The notes under the pieces: generated by a model | The model's database searches: none | Told to the model about the DNA's origin: nothing | The model's input: the letters and a program-made list of their open reading frames with translations, nothing else | Shown here: positions 1 to 9,279 of the stretch, in pieces | Layout of the letters: every line of letters starts with the position of its first letter | Numbering within the stretch: the stretch's first letter is position 1 | NCBI RefSeq assembly: GCF_040112705.1 | Contig: NZ_CP157804.1 | Location: forward strand, 932,501 to 996,500 | Length of the DNA stretch: 64,000 nucleotides | Reading direction: 5' to 3' | Source of the DNA: Flagellimonas sp. MMG031 | GTDB lineage: Bacteria > Bacteroidota > Bacteroidia > Flavobacteriales > Flavobacteriaceae | Program-made: the position numbers and the translations under genes

Positions 1-537
1 GAAGAGCTTGGAAAGGATGTAAAGGACGGCGCCATTGTGATGGCACTCAAACGCCTTTCGGATGATTTGGAGTTTAGGGCCACCCATAAAATTGTAAAGG
101 TCCTTAAAAATATTGGGGAGATTACGGTACGTTCCAACCTAACGGATTATACCTTTTTGGCTTCGGACACGATATTGGAACAACAGGCAAGGCTATTGGA
201 AGAGGTAAATGCCAATCAAGACGTTTTCTACACTTCGTCGCGTGGCGTGAACGAAATCAATATTGTTATCAGCAATGTAATGGACGGGGTAGTGGAGAAA
301 TACTTCAAAATGGAACGCTGTACCCAAAAGGCCGAAGGACTTTCTTCCATTACGGTAAAGTTGCCTGCTGAAAACGTCTCGGTGCCCGGAATCTATTACT
401 TCATCTTTCAGCGATTGGCCTGGGAGGGCATTGTGCTCTATGAGGTGATTTCCACGACCAATGAGTTTACCATTCTGGTGAACGACGAACAGGTGGATGT
501 TGCCTTCAAGACCATCAAGGATTTAAAATCACTTTAA
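1..537 (+). CDS. ACT-domain-like conserved protein, 5' end outside the window
   Basis: The reading frame is already open at base 1 and runs to a stop at 535-537, so the true start lies to the left; GTG at 37 and ATG at 40 are internal codons rather than convincing starts. The visible 178 residues resemble a Bacteroidota family related to the regulatory part of aspartate kinase: a helical start followed by two alternating beta-alpha units (around KIVKVLKNIG and SSITVKLPAENVSVPGIYYF) that look like paired ACT domains. No kinase motif is visible. ACT domains usually bind amino acids, so a regulatory or ligand-binding role is inferred. The next gene starts 74 bases downstream on the same strand and is unrelated. 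Confidence 0.55.
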   Translation, partial: EELGKDVKDGAIVMALKRLSDDLEFRATHKIVKVLKNIGEITVRSNLTDYTFLASDTILEQQARLLEEVNANQDVFYTSSRGVNEINIVISNVMDGVVEKYFKMERCTQKAEGLSSITVKLPAENVSVPGIYYFIFQRLAWEGIVLYEVISTTNEFTILVNDEQVDVAFKTIKDLKSL

Positions 538-611
538 AATCGGTTTCCAGTTTGTTGGTCTAAACTAAAACGGCATCTTCTTCGTTCTTGAAAAAGACGC
601 TTTTTTGAAAA

Positions 612-2594
612 ATGACCAAAAAAAGGATTTTGTTCGGTTTTTTGGGTCTGATCGTACTGTACCTGTGCTATCTGGCCTATATTTTTATTCTTTCCCCAAA
701 GACCAATCTGCAGTCCATTTACCTGATTCCCAAAGATGCGGTTTTCATTATTGAATCGGAACAGCCCGTAGAGAGTTGGGAGCAAATCAGCAAGAGCGAA
801 GGATGGCGCCACCTCAAGAAAAACGCCTATTTTTCGGACCTCACCGAGAACATTCAACGGGTAGATACGATTTTCAACAACAACCATAAACTGTTCGAGT
901 TTTTCGATAATCGTTCCCTGTTCATCTCCATCCATATGATTTCGCCCAAGGACTATGGAATTTTTTATGTACTGGATTTAAAACGAATAGCCAAACTGCA
1001 ACTGCTCAAAACCTATCTGAACACCTTGTTGGATGATGGTTACGTGTTGAGCAAGCGTACCTATCACGAACATGAGATTTTGGAAGTCCACGACAGGGAA
1101 AGCAAAGAGACCATGTATTTGGCCTTTATCAAAAACCAGTTGGTGGCGTCGTATACCCATACTTTGGTGGAGGCTTCCATTGATCAGTATTCGGAACCTG
1201 TTTTGGGACGCAATCTCAATTTTTTGGAGATCAATCAAAAAGTGGGACATGAAGATCTCTTCCGAATGTATGTGCAATACCATTATTTTGATGATTACGT
1301 TCAAATGTACTCCGACCGCCCTTCGGATTGGGTAAAACGGGTGAGTGAAAATTTCCTGTTCTCCGGTTTCTATTTTGATCTGGATGAAAACAGTACCCTC
1401 ACCGCCAATGGATATACCAATATCAGCGGCGTGAACGAATACTATTTGGAAGCGTTGCAAAAATCGGGCACGGCCAAACGGTCTGTTCCCGAAGTGGCTC
1501 CAAACAGCACGGCACTGTACATCAGTTATGGGTTTGATAGCTTCACTGAGTTCTATAAGAATTTCGAAATTGTCCAACAGAACGACCCTGAGCAGTTCGA
1601 GAGTTACCAAACAAGTATTGCCAAGGTGGAGAAGTTCCTAAAAATCGATGTGAAGGAACGTTTTATAAGCTGGATTGGGGACGAAATTGCCGTGCTTCAG
1701 ATTCAATCCCACATCAACAAGGGCAAGAACGACATGGCCTTGGTACTCAAGGCCAACGATGCCGAAGCTGCCAAGACCCATCTGGATTTTGTGGTAGAGC
1801 AGATCCGTAAAAAAACGCCCGTCAAGTTTAAGGCGGTCAACTATAAGGATTACGAAATCAATTTTCTCTCCATCAAAGGCTTTTTTAAGATGCTTCTGGG
1901 CGGCAGGTTTGATGAGTTTGACAAACCCTACTTCACCCTAATTGACGACTTTGTGATCTTTAGTGATAGTCCCAATACCCTAAAGGGTATAATTGATAAA
2001 GTATCGGAAGGGGAAATCCTGGCAACTTCAAAAGAGTTTAAAAGTTTTGATGAAAAGTTCGATACCGAATCCACGGTTTTTGTGTACAGTAATGTGCCTT
2101 TGCTTTTTGACAATATGTATGCCTTGGCCGATGCACCGACCAAACAAAAAATGCTGAAGAACAAGGATTTTATCATTTGCTTTCCGCAGGTAGGCCTGCA
2201 ACTGACTCCTGAGGATGACCTATTTGAAAGTCGATTGGTCCTGAAGTATCAGGATGTGGGAGAAGTCAAAAAAGCCATGAAACAGAAAGGATCCGTGGAT
2301 AAAACAACGGTAAAAAAGCCAGTTTCCGACTCAACGGAAATTACCGATGCCATTTTTGACCTTAAACCTATCTATCCAACCGATTTGAATGCCAAATCGT
2401 TCCGAAAGCAATATGCCAATGGGAACACTTGGTTTGAAGTGGATTTGAAAGATGGCCTAAAACATGGTCGCTACGAAGAATTCTATCCCGACGGTACTCG
2501 AAAAATAAGGGGTCGTTTTCGGGAGGATAAGCAAGTGGGCACATGGCGATACTATGATAAAACCGGAGAGCAGGTTCACAAAAAGCGGTTTTAG
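612..2594 (+). CDS. Membrane-anchored DUF3352-like protein with C-terminal MORN-like repeats
   Basis: 660 residues. An N-terminal hydrophobic segment (residues 6-28) with a short basic cytoplasmic start predicts an uncleaved signal anchor, placing the bulk in the periplasm. The long middle resembles DUF3352-type proteins, which are poorly characterised. The last ~50 residues carry a MORN/YwqK-like tail (HGRYEEFYPDGTRKIRGRF, then VGTWRYYDKTGE), a motif known for peripheral protein or membrane contacts. No catalytic motif is recognised. The start follows an A-rich stretch and is the first ATG of the frame. The stop overlaps the beginning of a palindromic repeat at 2593. Confidence 0.6.
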   Translation: MTKKRILFGFLGLIVLYLCYLAYIFILSPKTNLQSIYLIPKDAVFIIESEQPVESWEQISKSEGWRHLKKNAYFSDLTENIQRVDTIFNNNHKLFEFFDNRSLFISIHMISPKDYGIFYVLDLKRIAKLQLLKTYLNTLLDDGYVLSKRTYHEHEILEVHDRESKETMYLAFIKNQLVASYTHTLVEASIDQYSEPVLGRNLNFLEINQKVGHEDLFRMYVQYHYFDDYVQMYSDRPSDWVKRVSENFLFSGFYFDLDENSTLTANGYTNISGVNEYYLEALQKSGTAKRSVPEVAPNSTALYISYGFDSFTEFYKNFEIVQQNDPEQFESYQTSIAKVEKFLKIDVKERFISWIGDEIAVLQIQSHINKGKNDMALVLKANDAEAAKTHLDFVVEQIRKKTPVKFKAVNYKDYEINFLSIKGFFKMLLGGRFDEFDKPYFTLIDDFVIFSDSPNTLKGIIDKVSEGEILATSKEFKSFDEKFDTESTVFVYSNVPLLFDNMYALADAPTKQKMLKNKDFIICFPQVGLQLTPEDDLFESRLVLKYQDVGEVKKAMKQKGSVDKTTVKKPVSDSTEITDAIFDLKPIYPTDLNAKSFRKQYANGNTWFEVDLKDGLKHGRYEEFYPDGTRKIRGRFREDKQVGTWRYYDKTGEQVHKKRF

Positions 2595-2672
2595 ATTTCT
2601 CGTCGCTCCGCTCTGTCGAAATGACCATTGAAGGGTGATGTCATTTCGAACGAACGTGAGAAATCTGATTTG
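2593..2672. repeat. Short palindromic repeat, copy 1
   Basis: Inverted halves AGATTTCTCGTCGCTCCGCT...GTCGAAATGAC and GTCATTTCGAACG...GAGAAATCT fold into a long hairpin. Its central stretch CATTGAAGGGTGAT recurs almost unchanged in the copy at 4137-4209, on the other side of the serine hydrolase gene. A second, unrelated short motif (TCATTCTGAGCGCCGCGAAG) follows at 2673-2697. Confidence 0.8.
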
Positions 2673-2777
2673 TCATTCTGAGCGCCGCGAAGAATCTAAA
2701 AAGATATCCTTTGAATTGACAAAGGATAAATTCCCCAACAATCACTACCTTTCTTACCCAAACCAAACCTCCGAAAA

Positions 2778-3935
2778 ATGAAAAACTGTTTAGTGAAAAC
2801 AGCACTTCTGTTGGCCTTTGCCACAACCTTTATGGTCCACGGGCAAGAAATCAACTTTCCTCAACGCTACGAAACTTGGCAAACTGCGGAAAAAGGGCAA
2901 TTTAAGTTTGACCCATCTGCATTGGACAAAGCCGTAGCATTTGCCAATGCCAACGAATATTCAGGGTCTCGGGACTTGCGGATTGCCATTTTGGAAGGTT
3001 TTAAACGCGAACCCTTCCATCAAATTTTGGGTCCGACCAAAAAACGAGGAGGTCCTGCTGGTATGATTATGAAGAACGGCTATGTTTTGGCCTCTTGGGG
3101 CGATACCAAACGTGTGGATATGACCTTTAGTGTCACCAAAAGTTTTTTATCCACCGTTGCCGGATTGGCCGAAGATCATGGTTTGATAAAGGATACCAAA
3201 GACAAAGTGGGCGATTATATTTGGGATGGCACTTTTGATGGGGAGCACAATTCTAAAATAACTTGGGAACACCTATTGCAACAGAATTCCGATTGGTCGG
3301 GTGAGCTCTGGGGTGGCAAGGATTGGGCGGACCGTCCACCCAGAGAAGGTGGATTGGACGATTGGAAGTTCCGCAAACTGAATGAACCGGGAACCGTGAT
3401 GGAATACAACGACGTTCGTGTTAATGTTCTTGCCTATTCGCTTACTCATGTGTGGAGAAAACCTGTTCCCGTGGTCCTCAAAGAAGAAGTGATGGACAAA
3501 ATTGGGGCAACAACCTCTTGGCGTTGGTTTGGCTACGAGAACGCCTGGACGGTAGTCGATGGTATTAAAATGAAATCCGTGACCGGGGGAGGACATTCGG
3601 GTGCCGGACTTTTTATTTCCACAGAGGATATGGCCCGTTTTGGAACCTTGTTTTTGAATAACGGGAAATGGGAAAATGAGCAGCTCATCAGCGAAGATTG
3701 GATTAAGAAAGCCACTACGCCTTCTATACCCAATGTTAATTATGGCTATATGTGGTGGCTCAACCAAAAAGGAGACCGCCACTGGGAGGGTGTTCCGGAG
3801 CACGTGTTCTACGCTGCGGGATTTGGAGGCAACTTTATTGTGGTGGACCAAAAAAATGGGTTGGTCATTGTGACCCGTTGGTTGGAGCCCTCAAAAATCG
3901 GGGAGTTTGTAAAGCAGGTGTATGAGGCTTTTTAA
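2778..3935 (+). CDS. Exported serine hydrolase, class C beta-lactamase-like fold
   Basis: 385 residues with a cleavable signal peptide (residues 1-22, ending MVHGQ). The penicillin-binding/beta-lactamase family motifs are visible: S-V-T-K at 118-121 (nucleophile Ser118, Lys121), a Y-N-D motif in MEYNDVRVN, and GGGHSGAG where the family has its third motif. Such enzymes act in the periplasm on D-Ala-type peptides, esters or beta-lactams; the substrate cannot be told from sequence. It is a single gene between repeat clusters with no apparent operon partner. ATG 2778 is chosen because it directly precedes the basic start of the signal peptide. Confidence 0.85.
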   Translation: MKNCLVKTALLLAFATTFMVHGQEINFPQRYETWQTAEKGQFKFDPSALDKAVAFANANEYSGSRDLRIAILEGFKREPFHQILGPTKKRGGPAGMIMKNGYVLASWGDTKRVDMTFSVTKSFLSTVAGLAEDHGLIKDTKDKVGDYIWDGTFDGEHNSKITWEHLLQQNSDWSGELWGGKDWADRPPREGGLDDWKFRKLNEPGTVMEYNDVRVNVLAYSLTHVWRKPVPVVLKEEVMDKIGATTSWRWFGYENAWTVVDGIKMKSVTGGGHSGAGLFISTEDMARFGTLFLNNGKWENEQLISEDWIKKATTPSIPNVNYGYMWWLNQKGDRHWEGVPEHVFYAAGFGGNFIVVDQKNGLVIVTRWLEPSKIGEFVKQVYEAF

Positions 3936-3946
3936 GGTCATTCTGT

Positions 3947-4209
3947 ACGGATGTTGAGTCCCCGCCTGCGGCAGGCAGGAAGTCGAAGTATGCACGGAAT
4001 CTTGCTTGCTTGAGATTTCTCATCGCTTCGCTCTGTCGAAATGACAAATGATTTGTAACTGTCATTTCGAACGCAGTGAGAAATCTATTTTTGTCTGAGC
4101 TGGATGCTAAAGCATGCCTGGAAAGATGACTTTTTGAGATTTCTCGTCGCTTTGCTCTGTCGAAATGACCATTGAAGGTTGATGTCATTTCGAACGGATA
4201 TGAGAAATC
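3947..4209. repeat. Cluster of short palindromic repeats
   Basis: This gap contains a GCCTGCGGCAGGCAGG palindrome (about 3963-3979) and two full hairpin units, 4013-4086 and 4137-4209, each of the form AGATTTCTC...GTCGAAATGAC / GTCATTTCGAAC...GAGAAATC. The second unit carries nearly the same loop as the copy at 2593. They lie between the convergent ends of the serine hydrolase and mfd and may also act as a bidirectional transcription stop. No coding signal is visible. Confidence 0.8.
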
Positions 4210-6625
4210 CATTCTATGCTGAAACATTCTCTTTTTGAGGTGTAAAAGGCTCCAAGACCCTCAAAGCCTTATCCACACTCGTAATCCTGTCAAACGTCAA
4301 CAGTAACCGTAACCCAGTTCGGGTCTGTTTTTCCTTGAGCTTGGCCTGTTGGGGATGGCTCTGAACATATTGCAGCACTTGGGTAAACACGGCACTCTGG
4401 TAAAAACTGGATTGCTGATCGGCAATAAAATAGCCAATGAACTTGCCTTTTTTCATAATCACTTTTTCCAGACCAATGTGGGTGGCAATCCATTTAATGC
4501 GAACGGAATTCAGTAAGTCTGCCGCTTGTTCGGGTAATTCCCCAAAGCGGTCTACCAGTTGCGCCTCAAACTTTTGAAGGCCTTCTTCATCTTCCACTTC
4601 ATTCAGTTGGGTGTAGAGGTTGAGTCGCTCCGTAATATTGTTGATGTAATCATCAGGGAAGAGCAGCTCAAAATCGGTGTCCAACTGCATTTCTTTAACA
4701 TATACCTTTTCCTTGTCGCCCTCGACTTCCTCATACAATTCCTTGAACTCGTTTTCCTTGAGTTCCTCAATGGCTTCGGACAATATTTTTTGATAGGTTT
4801 CAAACCCTATTTCATTAATGAACCCACTCTGTTCACCGCCCAATAGATCTCCGGCACCGCGAATTTCTAAATCCTTCATCGCAATGTTAAAGCCACTGCC
4901 CAGGTCTGTGAATTGCTCCAAAGCCTCGATACGTTTGCGCGCTTCGGTGGTCATCACTTCGTAAGGCGGGGTAATGAAATAGCAGAAAGCCTTTTTATTG
5001 CTTCGGCCCACACGTCCGCGCATTTGGTGCAGGTCGCTCAATCCAAAATTGTTGGCATTATGTATAAAAATGGTATTGGCGTTGGTTACATCCAGCCCAC
5101 TTTCAATGATCGTGGTCGACACCAAAACATCAAACTCCCCGTTCATAAAGGCAAGCATAAGGTTTTCCAATTTTTTGCCTTCCATTTGGCCATGACCGAT
5201 GCCAATTTTGGCATCAGGTACCAAGCGTTGGATCATCCCAGCGACCTCTTTGATGTTTTCAATGCGGTTGTGGATAAAAAATACTTGTCCGCCCCTTTGG
5301 ATTTCGTAAGAAATGGCATCCCGAATAATTTCCTCGTTCAACTGAATCACCTGACTCTCGATGGGATAGCGGTTCGGCGGTGGCGTATTGATAACGGATA
5401 GGTCACGGGCGGCCATCAAACTAAATTGAAGGGTCCTTGGAATAGGTGTGGCCGTTAAGGTGAGCACATCCACGTTTTCTTTGATGGAACGCAGTTTTTC
5501 TTTGACGGACACTCCAAATTTTTGCTCCTCGTCTACTATCAACAATCCTAAATCCTTGAATTTTACATTTTTGTTGACCAGTTGGTGTGTTCCAATAATG
5601 ATATCCACTTTCCCACTTTCCAAATTCTCCAGGGTCTCCCTTTTCTCCTTCGCTGTTCTAAAACGGTTGAGGTAATCCACGGTTACGGGCATTTCTTTCA
5701 ATCGTTCGGAAAAAGTTCTATGGTGCTGAAAGGCCAAAATGGTAGTAGGAACCAAAACGGCCACCTGTTTGCCGTTGTCCACGGCCTTGAATGCGGCACG
5801 AATGGCAACCTCTGTTTTTCCAAAGCCTACATCCCCACAGATGAGGCGGTCCATTGGGCGTTCGCTCTCCATGTCCTTCTTGACGTCTTGGGTGCTTTTT
5901 TCTTGGTCCGGGGTGTCTTCGTAGAGGAAGGAAGCCTCCAATTCGTGCTGGAGATAGCTATCGGGCGCATACTGAAAACCCTTCTCAAGTCTTCGTTTGG
6001 CATATACCTTAATAAGGTCGAAGGCAATCTTTTTGACCCTCGCCTTGGTCTTTTGCTTGAGTTTTTTCCAAGCCGCCGAGCCCAGTTTAAAGATTTTGGG
6101 AGGAGCACCGTCCTTGCCGTTGTATTTGGAAATTTTGTGCAACGAGTGGATGCTCACGTACAAAATGTCACGGTCGCCATAGATCAATTTGATGGCTTCC
6201 TGCTTTTTGCCCTCCACATCGATTTTTTGCAGTCCACCAAATTTCCCGATGCCATGATCGATATGGGTAACGTAATCACCGATTTCCAGTTTGTTGAGTT
6301 CCTTAAGGGTGATGGCCTGCTTTTTTGCATAGCCATTCTTTAAATGGAACTTATGGTAGCGCTCAAAAATTTGATGGTCGGTGTAGCAGGCTACTTTTAG
6401 ATCTTGGTCCACAAAACCCTGGAACAGCGGAAAAATGATGGTTTGGTAGTGCACCGTCTCATCCACTTCATCAAAAATGTCGTGAAAACGCTTGGCCGCT
6501 GCTCCGTGGAACAGAAAATATAATTACTGTAACCCGCATCCCGGTTGTCATTGAGATTTTCAATGAGCAAATCGAACTTTTTATTGAACGAGGGCTGGGG
6601 TTTGGTATTGAATTGGATGATGCCA

Positions 6626-6683
6626 CTTCGACTTCGCTCAGTGACCGTTTCTCCTGTATTTTGATGGCTGAGCGGAGTCGAAG
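6626..6683. repeat. Palindromic repeat inserted inside mfd
   Basis: CTTCGACTTCGCTCAG (6626-6641) and CTGAGCGGAGTCGAAG (6668-6683) form an inverted repeat with one mismatch. In the mfd frame it encodes the low-complexity peptide LSHQNTGETVTERSRSG, an insertion signature typical of these Bacteroidota repeats. Confidence 0.75.
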
Positions 6684-7559
6684 CCCCAATTTCAACGAAT
6701 AAATAATCCTTCAACTGCTCTTTCAACAAAGTTGAATCCACAAAAAGTTCTTTGGGAGCCGCATGTTTGATTTCTTGGCTCAGCTTGGCAAAGCTTTCCT
6801 CTGCTTTTTCAAAAAAGGAATCGATACGGTCATAGATCAAGGCCGGGTTCTTGGCAAAGACCACCGTGTTGGCCGAAATATATTTTAGGAAGCTCTCCCG
6901 TATTTCTTCGGTGAACTTATTTTCTACATTGGGAATAATTGTGATTTTTTTCACCTTGTCCGTAGAAAGCTGTGTTTCTACATCAAAGGTTCGGATACTG
7001 TCCACTTCGTCCCCAAAAAATTCGATACGGTAAGGTTCATCATGGGAAAAAGAAAACACGTCTACTATACCGCCCCGAACAGAAAATTCGCCCGGTTCGG
7101 TCACAAAGTCCACCCGCTTGAACTGGTATTCAAAAAGGACTTCGTTTAAAAAGTCCAATGAAATCTCGTCGCCCAACTTTATTTTTTGGGTGTTTTTGTC
7201 CAGTTCCTTCCGAGTGACCACTTTTTTCAAAAAGCGCATCGGGATAGGTGACGATAACTGCAGGTTTTTTTCTGGAGTTGATGCGGTTGAGCACCTCGGC
7301 TCGCAAGAGCACATTGGCATTGTCCGTTTCCTCGATTTGGTAGGGCCTGCGGTAACTTCCTGGATAAAAAAGTACATCTTTTTCACCGATAAGCTGTTCC
7401 AGGTCATTGAGATGATAGGCTGCCTCTTCCTTGTCGTTCAAAATCAGCAAAAAGGGGGAGTCAACCGACTTAAACGTTTCTGCAATCACAAAGGATAGGG
7501 AAGAACCAACAAGTCCTTTAATGTTGATTTTTTGTGATACCAATGACTTATCGACTGCC

Positions 7560-7585
7560 CCTTCGACAAGCTCAGGGTGACAGCT
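7560..7585. repeat. Repeat half-unit inside the mfd N-terminus
   Basis: CTTCGACAAGCTCAGGGTGA on the plus strand is a frequent Bacteroidota repeat; read in the mfd frame it gives CHPELVEG, a recognisable translated-repeat signature between AQAVTSS and AVDKSL. Confidence 0.7.
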
Positions 7586-7689
7586 CGAAGTGACAGCTTG
7601 GGCAATAGCTTCCCTCAGTTTCCCGAGTTGGGGAGACTGTTCAAAAAGTTGGGAAATCGGGGTTTTGGTCAATCCAAAAAACTTTGCCG

Positions 7690-7697
7690 CAAAGATA
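7690..7697 (-). promoter_or_regulatory. Predicted -7 promoter element for mfd
   Basis: The minus strand reads TATCTTTG, a perfect match to the Bacteroidota TAnnTTTG -7 box, 18 bases upstream of the ATG at 7672. No convincing -33 TTTG is visible at the expected spacing. Confidence 0.5.
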
Positions 7698-7774
7698 AAC
7701 CGCGTAACCTTTTAGTAAAAATGTTTTTTGGGTTTGTTTTGATTTGGGTAGAATGTGTGTGCTTGGTGTGATGA

Positions 7775-8446
7775 GGGCGTTAAAGCGAGTTTATGGAACT
7801 AGGGTCGGGAGTCGGAAGTCGGAAGTCAGGCAAGAGTGGGCAGTGGTCGCTGAGCGTAGTCGAAGCGACAATAAAAAGTCCGAAGGTAATGGGCAGTTGA
7901 CACTAATTTCACGAATTATCACGAATAGGGTTCTTTGTCATTTCGAGCGCAGTCGAGAAATCTTTTGTTTGGGTCCGAAGTCAGTCAGCAGTGGGCAGTG
8001 GTCGCTGAGCGGTGGTCATTGAGCGTAGTCGAAATGAGTCGAAGCGACAATAAGAAGTCCGAAGACCGAAGGCAATGAGCAGTTGACACTAATGTCACGA
8101 ATTGGCACGAATAGGGTTCTTTGTCATTTGAAATGACCTTTTGAAGTAAAACCTTAAACTTAGAACCTTGAGTTTGAACTTGAACTTAAGCTTTCAAACA
8201 GATTTCTCCATCATCACTTCGTTCCTCAGTCGAAATAACCTTTTGAAGTTGTACCCTAAACCTTTAACCCTTAAACTTTGAACTTGAAACTTGCACTTGA
8301 GTTTTCAAACAGATTTCTCAATCGATGCATTGCATCTCATATCGAAATGACCTTTTTTGAACTTGACTTTTGAATTTGAACTTGAGTTTTTACAGCGGAT
8401 TCTTCAATATTAATCTCGCTCTTTATATAGAAAAGACGAAGTAATG
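7775..8446. repeat. Non-coding repeat array upstream of mfd
   Basis: About 670 bases without a credible gene. Two diverged copies of a ~140-base unit (about 7838-7970 and 7990-8130) share GCAGTGGTCGCTGAGCG, GTCGAAGCGACAATAA, AGTTGACACTAAT and CACGAATAGGGTTCTTTGTC. A second tandem family follows (about 8140-8410), with three copies of a unit built from CTTGAACTTGAGTTTTCAAA and CAGATTTCTC...TCGAAATGACC. A 27-base stretch at 7937-7963 is identical to 9111-9137. The layout is not CRISPR-like because units are long, diverged and unevenly spaced. Confidence 0.75.
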
Positions 8447-9079
8447 TTAAACTTTGATTATGCTATCTTCTACAATGGCAAAGACTTCATCCGAATCTTT
8501 GGGCTCAAGGGCATGGGTTCCGGTAAACTGGCCAAAAGCGGGCAAGATCATTTGGTTGCTGGACTTGAAAAAGCAGGGAAGTTTAATGCGCTCCCTGCCA
8601 AAACCCCTGAATTTAATGGAGGGGTGCACATGGCCGCAAAACGTAAAATACCCTTCGCGCTCCTCGGGATGGTGGGTCAATAGGAACGAATCGATGATCA
8701 ATTCGGGAAACAGGGAAATGTTCAGTTTTTGGAATTTTTCCGGGGCAATAATGTCGTGGTTACCCGCTACCAACAGTATCTCAGCAGGAGTTTTAGCGAC
8801 CCAGTTTTCGAACAATTCCCACTCTTTGTTCAATGACGAATGGAACAGATCGCCCAAAAAGCAGATTTGAAAGGGTTGGACATCGGAAACGATTTGGTCC
8901 AGCAGCAGGAAATTCTTGTGAATGGCCTTTCGGGGAACAGCAGCCCCAAATTTTCTAAAATGGGATACCTTGCCCAGATGCACATCGCTGATCAACAATA
9001 ACGACTTCTCTTCCCAGAATAGGCCACCCAAAGGGTGGAGCTGAAATGTTTGGTTGTGTATTTGAATATTTTCCGTCAT
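8447..9079 (-). CDS. pdeM: DNA-ligase-associated metallophosphoesterase PdeM
   Basis: 210 residues from ATG 9079; the frame stays open 12 codons further up, but those codons run into repeat sequence, and MTENIQIHNQ is the natural start. Calcineurin-type metal-binding motifs are complete: SDVHLGK (Asp32, His34), GDLFHS, GNHD, a His pair in LTHHPE and GHVH. PdeM is the phosphoesterase of the DNA-ligase-associated repair cassette and is thought to process DNA ends or phosphodiesters in the cytoplasm; biochemical data on the family are limited. It lies 200 bases downstream of the helicase gene on the same strand, separated by a repeat. Confidence 0.85.
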   Translation of the reverse strand: MTENIQIHNQTFQLHPLGGLFWEEKSLLLISDVHLGKVSHFRKFGAAVPRKAIHKNFLLLDQIVSDVQPFQICFLGDLFHSSLNKEWELFENWVAKTPAEILLVAGNHDIIAPEKFQKLNISLFPELIIDSFLLTHHPEEREGYFTFCGHVHPSIKFRGFGRERIKLPCFFKSSNQMILPAFGQFTGTHALEPKDSDEVFAIVEDSIIKV

Positions 9080-9110
9080 TAAAACCAGATACCGCAAAGT
9101 TAGTTCAATT

Positions 9111-9137
9111 GTCATTTCGAGCGCAGTCGAGAAATCT
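9111..9137. repeat. Short repeat between pdeM and the helicase gene
   Basis: A 27-base stretch beginning GTCATTTCGAGCGCAGTCGA is identical to 7937-7963. It falls in the 200-base gap that separates pdeM from the rest of its operon. Confidence 0.75.
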
Positions 9138-9279
9138 ATTTGACGCTGAATTTCTCAAATGACAGTCTGTTTTATAATAAAAATAACCACACAGGGTGAT
9201 TCAAAAAATGTTTCAGTATTCTTATTGGATGAGATTCCGTGTCGGGGCACGGAATGACAGGTGCAAGGATGTTCCGTGG

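Larger units (their letters stand above)
4214..7672 (-). pseudogene. mfd: Transcription-repair coupling factor Mfd, interrupted by two single-base frameshifts
   Basis: Mfd is the SF2 translocase that removes stalled RNA polymerase and recruits the nucleotide excision repair proteins. Three consecutive coding pieces together give about 1152 residues, the usual length. The N-terminal UvrB-like part lies at 7672-~7228, the middle at ~7227-~6499, and the CarD-like RNAP-interaction, helicase and TRCF domains at ~6498-4214. Visible motifs are GDVGFGKTE (Walker A), DEEQ, TATPIPRTLQ and QMRGRVGRS. One extra base lies in the T6 run 7222-7227 (LFEK|VVTRK needs T5) and one C is missing near 6498 (STEQ|AAKRFHD), so the frame is restored after ~725 bases. 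Both indels are in homopolymers, so sequencing error is as likely as a real pseudogene. Two palindromic repeats are embedded in frame (6626-6683 and 7560-7585). Confidence 0.85.

Noticed and set aside
978..1610. 210-codon minus-strand open frame
   Set aside because: Shadow of the DUF3352-like gene; no protein family character.
3273..3851. 192-codon minus-strand open frame
   Set aside because: Antisense to the serine hydrolase catalytic region.
5582..6343. 253-codon plus-strand open frame
   Set aside because: It is antisense to the conserved helicase part of mfd, which explains its length.
7775..8446. Possible CRISPR array
   Set aside because: The repeats are over 100 bases, diverged, irregularly spaced and belong to dispersed palindromic families; no cas genes are present.
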